64,000 bases of DNA from Sclerodactyla briareus (taxonomy: Eukaryota > Echinodermata > Holothuroidea > Dendrochirotida > Sclerodactylidae): assembly GCA_026419785.1 (NCBI GenBank), contig JAODTK010005586.1:62001-126000 (forward strand), read 5' to 3'. Position numbers and translations under genes: made by a program. The notes beneath the pieces are model-generated. The model was not told the DNA's origin and did not search any database. It saw only the letters and a program-made list of their open reading frames with translations. This document shows positions 56,491 to 64,000 of this stretch, one piece after another (position 1 is the stretch's first letter; each line of letters begins with the position of its first letter).

Positions 56491-59200
56491 AGGACTATGA
56501 CCTTCGCCACAATAGCATTTTCATCTCATTGGCGGTAACCATGAACAGGCTTATTTATTGCCAGATATTGTACAAAACCAAGTGTATTCCTGGAAAAAGT
56601 CCCTGAGTGGCCATCGATCTGGCAAGCCGCTTGGGTGTAGATGGGAGCCTTCATTTCGACATGGGAACCTCCATATTCCGCCGAATTGATATCATTCCAG
56701 CTAGTATTCAAAGTCCATCGAGATATCTGTCGCTAAGTTAACCCAAATGTAAACATGTTTGTTTTTTGTTGCAACTGTTCAATGGCACGCTTGACATCAT
56801 ATATCACTCCTTCAGGTCTCTCCTGACTGTACCCCATCATTGCATGTCCTTGAACCCTTTGGCATGCTATTGACATTCTCAAGTACTCCAGTGAAGCCAG
56901 TCTGTGTCAAACCAGTAACCATCCGCCAAGAGTTCGTACCTTTTGCTTCATTATGACCAGACAACATTCTGCAGAGCTTGTTTTAGGACCTAGCATGAAA
57001 TGGCTAATTTCTCTTGGTAATTCAGACCTTTCCCTCCAAAATTGTGATTCCAGTCTCATTCCTAATGAACTTCTTACTAGTGCTGAAAGTAAAATACATA
57101 AAGAGCAAAGAATTTGGCAGCAACTTGGCGTTTAATTGTGTGGAGCATTAGCCATGTTATAAATATAGCTCCCAGGCAAGTTAACCTGTCTGGATTGACG
57201 ATAACATGTCGGCGGACAAAGCAAAACATCTCTCATCCAGGCACCGCGTTCTTGATGTCTCGTTTTCTCCCGTCCCCATGGACTATTGCTACGCAATCCT
57301 CGAAAAACACCTCCTTACTATGTTGTATAAACTGACAATTTTTTCAACTGCTGCTGCCCGCCCGCTGGCCTGCCTTGCCGCTTCTTATTGCTATGACTCA
57401 GTACACAACAACTAGCCGTGTCCAATAGCAGAGGACTCATTAATTGACAATCCTTTTTCTTGTGTGGGGGGGAGGGGGTGCTTTCCTGCCTTCCACGAAT
57501 TTCCATGGCTAATTAAGAGAAGTGTTCGCAGATGGCTGGGAGACTACAACCTCTGGGGCTTACTGTCCTGGAGATACTTGGTGATTCATGATCAGTGTTA
57601 ATCACCCCCCAAATTGCTTTGTTTCTTTCCAATGTACCTTAGGATGAGTTATCTTGGACAGTAACAGTGCCTTGGTGTTTCCTCGCTGGGCATCCAAAGG
57701 GTCAAAAGAAGTAGTATAGGAGAGAGCAGATCTGGTGCTAGAGACACAATTCCTGTGGTTTCTTCTTTTGGGGGGAGGGGAGGGGTGGGGGGTGGGCCTG
57801 AATATGTGCATTGGGTTGGGCAGAGTGTCGAGGAAAATTCAGCTAAGTTAGGACCGTAAATGACTAGAAGTGGTCATATGATCGTGGTTGATTTATGGCT
57901 GTCATGGACCAAATTTGATGCAGCTTTGGGGGTGGGGGTGGGGCTTAAAGAATTGGGGGTTCAAGCCCCCAGCCCCCTATTGAAACTGCACGGGAAGGGG
58001 GTGATATCATACAGGGTAACGGGGGAGGGTGTGTTAGAAAACTTGCAATATCTAATACTCTTTACCACCATCCTATTTCCAAATATTGAATGCCCTCTTC
58101 TGTTATAGAGCGTTTTACAGTACTGTTTAAAATAAACAAAAATCAATCTCTACTTGTGATCAGATTCTCAGTGATTCCTTGAAAGTTATAGAGACTCTCA
58201 GAATTTCCTGCTGCATTATTTTCATGATCAAAAACATTCCATCCAGTGAATCAGAAGAGCTCCTATAACATAGAGTTAAATTACAACCAAAGACCTCATG
58301 ACGCACTTATTGGGGAAATTTCCATTGGTATAAAAAGGGACTTGATTGGTTTGTTTTGGATTTTGAGAATGTGACACAATGATGCAAGCATATCAAGTCT
58401 TAGAGTTTGAGGAGTATGAGACTGTTTTGCCCATGTATTAATAATCGGTAACAGATTACGTCCATCTAGTATACTGTCCATGTAGCTACAGCAGGGGTAC
58501 AGTGAAACATACTGTGTATTCAAAGTGCCTGAGGACATGCTCATTTTATGAATCTAGGTACAGGATGATTACTGTATTCTTAAAGGGCCTCCGTGCTTCT
58601 ACCCCCGACGCGTTTTCGAGTGTTCATGCTTCCATGATTGGACATATGGCTGGTGCTTTCACACGGATTATGGTTAGCCTCGGAGGCACACTTTGGTCGT
58701 AATGGGTCATTTGAAACGTTTCGTTGATACAAGTATGTAAATTTCTACCTTTTGCAGCCAATATGATTGCAATTGGTCAACCTTAGCTAGAGGGTGATCA
58801 TATTAAAAATCCCAATTTCAAGCAGTTTTTTTGTGGCACGCTTTTTGTATCATTCAATCCATTTAAATTTGGGGTGAATTAGGTATTTTCGTTAATAGCG
58901 CTGTAATTGAACCATTATCGATGATGATATTATTATCGTTGTAATTATTACACACAGAGTAATTATATCCCCGCAACACTGTAAGTGTTCGGGATCTTAT
59001 GTTTTGGCGTTGGTTGCCCGGCCGTCTCCGCCGCCGCCGGAATTTAGGCTTAGCGCTCTCATTCTTTAACAACTTCTCCGATTGACCCAAACTAGTACAC
59101 ATGTCCGTATGAGTAAAACTCTGATTCAGTTCGAAAATTGGGCTATATCTTATATTTGGTTTGCCCTCTATTTTGCAGGTTTTTCGCAAATTTCTTCATG
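56491..59200. other. Stretch without a supported gene
   Basis: Frames at 56953-57135 (plus), 58296-58544 (minus; LRLDMLASLCHILKIQNK) and 58502-58702 (plus) have some coding texture but no family or splice support. G-rich runs lie near 57470 and 57775. Confidence 0.3.
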
Positions 59201-59779
59201 TGGGTAGTTGTTGGAGCCCGAAAAACATGGTGACAATTTCAAGTTCATCCGAGGTCCAAGTTTGCATTTCTTTGGCCATTAGCTAATTATGCATAATGTA
59301 ATGTTATATTCAACTTCATTGATGACACTGGTGAATCGGGCCAACTATCATGCCGATGAATTTTTTCCCAATTTGGATGAGTCACTGGAGGTCATCTTGC
59401 ATGCCTAATTTGCATAAATAGTTGGCCCAATTAGCAATTAGGCAAATTTCTAAACTTTGTGTGATCTTTCACCTCACGAACTTTGTGAGTAGGGACCTTC
59501 TAACAGTCCGATAAATTTATTACATTGCGTTGAAATCACTGAAGGTCATTATGTGTGTTTATATTTATTAATTTAAATATTCGTTAGCATAATTTAGAAT
59601 AATTAATTGCAATTAATTACCCCAACTTTTCGGGATTTGACGAAACTGTTGTGAATCGGACCTACGTCACCGATCCTGATAAATTTAGTCATAGCATCAA
59701 GATCAGGAGGTGAATTTGTTGGGCTAATTTGCATATTAGTTGTCCTGATCAGTCAAAATGATGAGTTTTAAATCTTTTT

Positions 59780-61440
59780 TTTTCGCAATAACATTGAACA
59801 TGTGCATTGGAATGGCATATGCTTCTAGGAGTTTATTCATCACATGGAGTGTAACAATTTTTATAAAGTCCGCCATGTCATTGAAGGTCATTAAAGTCAC
59901 TTAGGGGTCAAAACTGAATTTTAGAGTACTTTTTCCGGCAATAGCACTGGGTGTGTTCATCAGAATGCAAAATGCTCCTGGGAGTTAATGTATCAACATG
60001 GATAGTAACACTTCTCATAAATTCTGTCATATCATTAAGGTCATTCGGGGTCACTTAAGGGTCAAAAACTGTGTTGGGGCTATAATCGGAGAATTGAATA
60101 TCTGCGAAGGCTGGATGGTTCACCATTGCTATATGATTGTTGACCGCTGCATGTGTGTGACCTCTGACCTAATTTGACCTCTGTCGGGGGGTCATGTATG
60201 CTGAAGGTCGAATCTTGAAATCAAATGTGCTGAGTTAAGGAGTTACGGGCAAAAAAATAGAAACGGTTAATTTTAGTGTATATGTGATTGCTGCGTTGTG
60301 CTTTATTGATAGAAACAACTCCCGCTTCGATCGGTTACTTTGGTAGTTACAAGGGGTCAAAGTTCAAATTTTCTACCTTTTCGCAAATAACATATGGACA
60401 TGTTCATTGGAATCAATTGCTCTATGGTTGGATGCATCAACATGGAGTGTACAATTTCATAAAAACCTCCATGTCAGTGAAGGTCCAAGGTCACTTAGGG
60501 GTGAAACTGATTTAGTACTTTTTTCGGCAATAAAGCACGGGGGTGTTTCATCAGAATGCAAAATGCTCCTAGGAGTGGATGTCTCACGTGGAGAGTAACT
60601 TTCCATGAAATCTGTCATATCATTAAAGACCGTCTAGGTCACTTAGGTCAATAACTGTTTTTTTGGCTGTAAGCGGATATTGAATATCTCTGCGAGCTCT
60701 GGTTCCCATTGTGATATAATTGTTGACCTGCTGTGTGTGTGACTACTGACCTGAATTTGACCCTTTCTGTGTCTGTGGGTGAAGTCCAAATCTGTGAAAT
60801 AAATGTGCTTATGTAAGGAGTTACGGGTGCAAAAAAAATAGAAACTGTTTATTTTGTATATGTGAATTGAGATTTTTGTGCTTTATGAGAGAAAAAAACT
60901 CACCCTTCGATCGGACACTACTTTTGTAGTTTACAAGGGTCAAGTTCAATTTTATATACCTAATTTTTCGCAATAACATTGGACATGTTCATTTGGAATG
61001 CCATAATCTTCTAGGGGTGGATGGCTCACATGGCGTGTAAAATTTTCATAAAACCCCGCCATGTCCATTGAAGGTCATAAGGTCACTTCACTTAGGGTCA
61101 AAACTGATTTTTAGTACTTTTCACGGCAATAGCACTGGGTGTGTCATCAGAATGCAAAATGCTCCTAGGCTAGGAGTGGATGTATCACATGGAGATAACA
61201 TTTTTTGCATTTCATGAAACTGTCCCATATCATTACCGGCATTCGAGGTCACTTAGGGTCAATACCGTTTTTTGGCTATAAGCGAGATTGATATCTGCTA
61301 ATCTGGAAGGGTTCACCATTGTGATATAATTGTTGACCATGCATTGTGTGACCTCTGACCTGGAATTTGACCTCTGTCTTGTGAGCCCATGTGTTTAAAG
61401 GCGAATCGTGAATAAATGTGCTTTATTTAAAGGTACGCAC
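59780..61440. repeat. Tandem array, unit about 594 bp, about 2.8 copies
   Basis: The anchor GAATGCAAAATGCTCCT recurs at about 59964, 60554 and 61151. Each unit contains GGCAATAGCACTGGG, TAAGGAGTTACGGG and AAACTCCCGCTTCGATCGG-like blocks. Each unit is also an old dimer of two related halves (CAATAACATTGAACATG... and CAATAGCACTGGGTGTG...). Units 2 and 3 carry many one-base indels. AGGTCA words are common. Confidence 0.85.
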
Positions 61441-61891
61441 CTTGCCCGGGCTGTAGGGATGCCTCCTATAATTAACAAGTTCATTATGGAATGACCCATT
61501 TACCGTAAACGTTGTCGCTTCACAAGTCTATAAATGTCTTCCTTTTCAAGATTTGGTCCGTTGCATTTCACGCAAATTCTTGAATCAGATGCGGGGATAT
61601 ATGTCTGGCGGGTTTACCGCCCGACATTTTCTAGTTAATTTTGTTTTCCCAATGTCCTGAACGTCCCTTTTGTATGCATTCATCGTCAAGACGGTAAATT
61701 TGTTTAAAGGATTCACAAGTCTTTTTCGGCCCTATCAAGGTCCTGGGCCGATAACCTATAGATCGGCTACTGGGTCCTTACTCCCAGTTGGTGACGTTGT
61801 GACATCTAATTGGCTCATGTCTGCAGGTGTTTTCATTGTGGGTCCGTCACCACAATTGTAGTGCATCTTCGTTCATAGTTGTTCCCATGCT

Positions 61892-62970
61892 GTAGACCAG
61901 TAGAGACCCGACCTCTGGGATTTCCTCTGATACCTCTGTCCCGCGGCCTGTCAGAGGGGTGGTGGTATGATCCCTTGGGTGATGACGTAGACCAGTAGAG
62001 ACCCTACCCACCCCCCCCCCCCCGCTGTGTATTCCCTCTGTTAACTGTACCTCTGTCCTGGCTGTCCGAGTGGTGGTGGTATGATCCCTTGGGTGATGGC
62101 GTAGACCAGTAGAAACCCGACCTCTGGTGATTACCTCTGTCCTAGTCTTGCGTTGAGACGATTATTGTTTAGCGCTTCTTGGAGCTGGATTGTTCTTATC
62201 TTTCTACACAAAATATGAGCCCACCTGGCTGAAATAATCGTCTTGTCCAAATTACACAAATGTGGACCACAAATGTGGACGTGGTCATTGAGAAGATTTA
62301 TGTTTGAATTGTCAAGCGCTTGGAACAGCAATTCTCGATGTCAAGTGTGGTGACAGCTTATACAGTCCAACCATTCCAACGGACATTTTTGAATCTCCGA
62401 GCGGGGGTGTGTTCCCTATCTTTGTTGTGATTTGGCCTCCCTCCATATTGAAAGGATTGCCATTTGGGGGGGGGGGGGAGGGGGGGACAAGACGATGATA
62501 CAGATACAAACACGAACATATTGATGAGCACTGCAGAAATTCCGCATGTGTACATGAAGCCAGCAGGTATCGGGAATATCAAGTATCATCGTCTTAACAC
62601 AAGACTAACCCTGACCCCTGTCCCAGCTTCAGGAGGGGGTGGTGGTATGTCCCTTGGTGGTGATTACGTAGACCAGTAAACCCGACCTCTGGTGATTCCC
62701 TCTGTTACTGTACCTCTGTCCTGGCTGTCCGAGTGGTGGTGGTATGAGCCCTTGTGTGATGGCGTAGACCAGGAGAGACCCGACCTCTGGTGATTCCCTC
62801 TGTTACTGTACCTCTTTACTGTACCTCTTCCCGACTGTCAAAGTGGTGGTGGTATGATCCCTTGTGTGATGGCGTACACCAGGAGAGACCCGACCTCTAG
62901 TGATTCCCTCTGTTACTGTACCTCTGTCCTGGCTGTCCGAGTGGTGGTGGTATGATCCCTTGTGTGATAA
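61892..62970. repeat. Tandem array, unit about 100 bp, interrupted
   Basis: GTAGACCAG or GTACACCAG starts units at 61892, 61987, 62101, 62668, 62764 and 62874. Each has ACCCGACCTCTGGTGATT, TACCTCTGTCC and GTGGTGGTGGTATGATCCCTTG. Removing the 465-bp insertion between 62101 and 62668 leaves about 102 bp, the normal unit. Confidence 0.9.
62143..62607. mobile_element. 465-bp foldback/MITE inserted in the 100-bp array
   Basis: The ends TAGTCTTGCGTTGAGACGAT (62143-62162) and the inverse TAGTCTTGTGTTAAGACGAT (62588-62607) are inverted repeats differing at two sites. They begin and end with TA, as in TA-targeting elements. Each end also folds on itself: GACGATTATT near 62157 pairs with AATAATCGTC near 62235, and AAGACGATGAT near 62490 with ATCATCGTCTT near 62586. 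A G run lies at 62466-62486. No transposase is present. Confidence 0.8.
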
Positions 62971-63284
62971 CCGTCGGAACGTCCTGAATGTCTTCGAGCC
63001 CTCCCTTACTGTAGATTCGATAACAGAGATCTGTTTGCTAGACACACTGGACCTAATTTAGAAAAGTGCTGCAGTAGCTTTGTAGTTTCCGTTTGGCTGA
63101 GGTGGACTTCGTCTGCGAACAAGGAGTCTTCTACTTCACCATCCACGTATGTAGAGGCTGCAATGTTGTCAAAGTATTTACAAGCATCATTTCTATCTCA
63201 CTGTTTTTATTCCTTGACGAAGTCAGAGGAATCTGTGTTAGTCATGATAGTGTGTGTGTGTGTATGTGTGTATGTAATGCTGGC

Positions 63285-64000
63285 TTGTTAACACGATAAC
63301 TAGACCCCACCTGGATGGATGAAGCTCATACTTGGTATGTGTGTCCCCTGATGAGTACATGAACCCTATTGTTTTGGGGTCAGGTCAGAGGTCAAAGTCT
63401 GAAAACCTTGTAAACACGATAAGTCCAGAATGGTTGGTCTGATCAGATTGAAATTTGGTGTATAGCTTTCTTATGGGGAGTACAGGAGCCGCCCTATGTT
63501 TTGGTTCAGGGCAGGGGGTGAATTTTGGTCCAAAATAGAACATTGTGAAAAGTCGATATTTTGGCAAGTTGTCAACAGAGGGTTCCCCAAAGACTGAAAA
63601 CCTTGTAAAACGATAAGTCCAGAATGGTTGGTCTGATCAGATTGAAATTTGGTGTATAGCTTTCTTATGAAGAGTACAGGGACCCTATTGTTTTTGGTTC
63701 AGGTTGGGGGTGAATTATGGTCAAAATAGAAAAAGTGTGAAAAGTCAATATTTTAGATTAGCCATTTTGGCTTGTAATCACGATAACTCAACCCCACCAG
63801 ATGGATGAAGCTCATACTTGGTATGTGTGTTCCCTTGATGAGTACAACCCCATTGTTTTGAGGGTCATGTCAGATGTCATCTGAGGTCAACAGAGGTCAA
63901 AACCTTGTAAACACGATAAGTCCAGAACGGTTGTTTGTCTTATCAAGTTGAAATTTAGTGTATAGCATTCTTTTGGGGAGTACAGTACAAAATACAAAGT
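63285..64000. repeat. Tandem/complex repeat with AGGTCA direct repeats, runs off the window
   Basis: ACGATAACTxxACCCCACC with GATGGATGAAGCTCATACTT occurs at about 63292 and 63780 (period about 488). ACGATAAGTCCAGAATGG occurs at 63417, 63613 and, as ACGATAAGTCCAGAACGG, at 63916. AGGTCAGAGGTCA at 63382-63394 is a direct repeat of AGGTCA with one spacer base. Confidence 0.8.

Overview
The window looks like a piece of a repeat-rich animal nuclear genome, most likely a marine invertebrate. An echinoderm, hemichordate or amphioxus-like deuterostome fits best, but this is inference from intron-split genes, many LINE, SINE, LTR and hAT-like remnants, long AT and C-run microsatellites, and the frequent AGGCCTA words. 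There is no bacterial-style operon, no rRNA, no functional tRNA and no CRISPR. Nearly all long open frames are chance frames or fall inside repeats.

The best host gene is a class I SAM-dependent methyltransferase on the minus strand. Three exons are readable: 20037-20185, 16162-16321 and 12992-13126. Splice sites and phases agree, but the outer two exons carry small indels, so this is either a decayed gene or a noisy assembly. Its introns hold a hAT-like element with an 8-bp target duplication (18447-19965), an 875-bp GTGGCGCCAG-ended element with a perfect 6-bp duplication (16776-17650), and a 33-bp minisatellite of about 38 units (13388-14646). Two further host exons belong to genes I do not recognise: a plus-strand exon at 52637-52798 and a minus-strand terminal exon at 54938-55055.

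Layout. 0-2.4 kb: 3' end of an LTR retrotransposon with its 3' LTR. 2.8-7.2 kb: SINEs, a LINE tail and a GAGTC foldback element. 9.4-10.8 kb and 23.1-24.7 kb: two copies of a long repeat ending in a TTCAGGCGAGACAA motif; a matching inverted end lies at 50.98 kb. 11.5-12.8 kb: a minus-strand CR1/L2-like LINE and a SINE. 12.9-20.2 kb: the methyltransferase gene. 27.0-28.5 kb: a plus-strand LINE reverse transcriptase with a mutated catalytic box, split by a (TA)n tract. 31.6-32.6 kb: a degenerate tandem array. 35.8-37.1 kb: two DNA-transposon-like elements. 39.9-42.3 kb: an AGGTCA-rich repeat carrying a SINE, with an empty-site copy at 4.1-4.8 kb. 49.8-50.9 kb: a badly eroded minisatellite of about 34 bp. 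59.8-61.4 kb: about 2.8 copies of a 594-bp unit. 61.9-63.0 kb: a 100-bp array interrupted by a 465-bp foldback element. 63.3-64.0 kb: another tandem array with AGGTCA direct repeats.

I found no new biochemical system that the sequence can prove. The most informative observations are nested and empty-site insertions, shared LINE/SINE tails, several uncatalogued-looking repeat families seen two or three times in the window, and a methyltransferase gene whose exons can be put in order.
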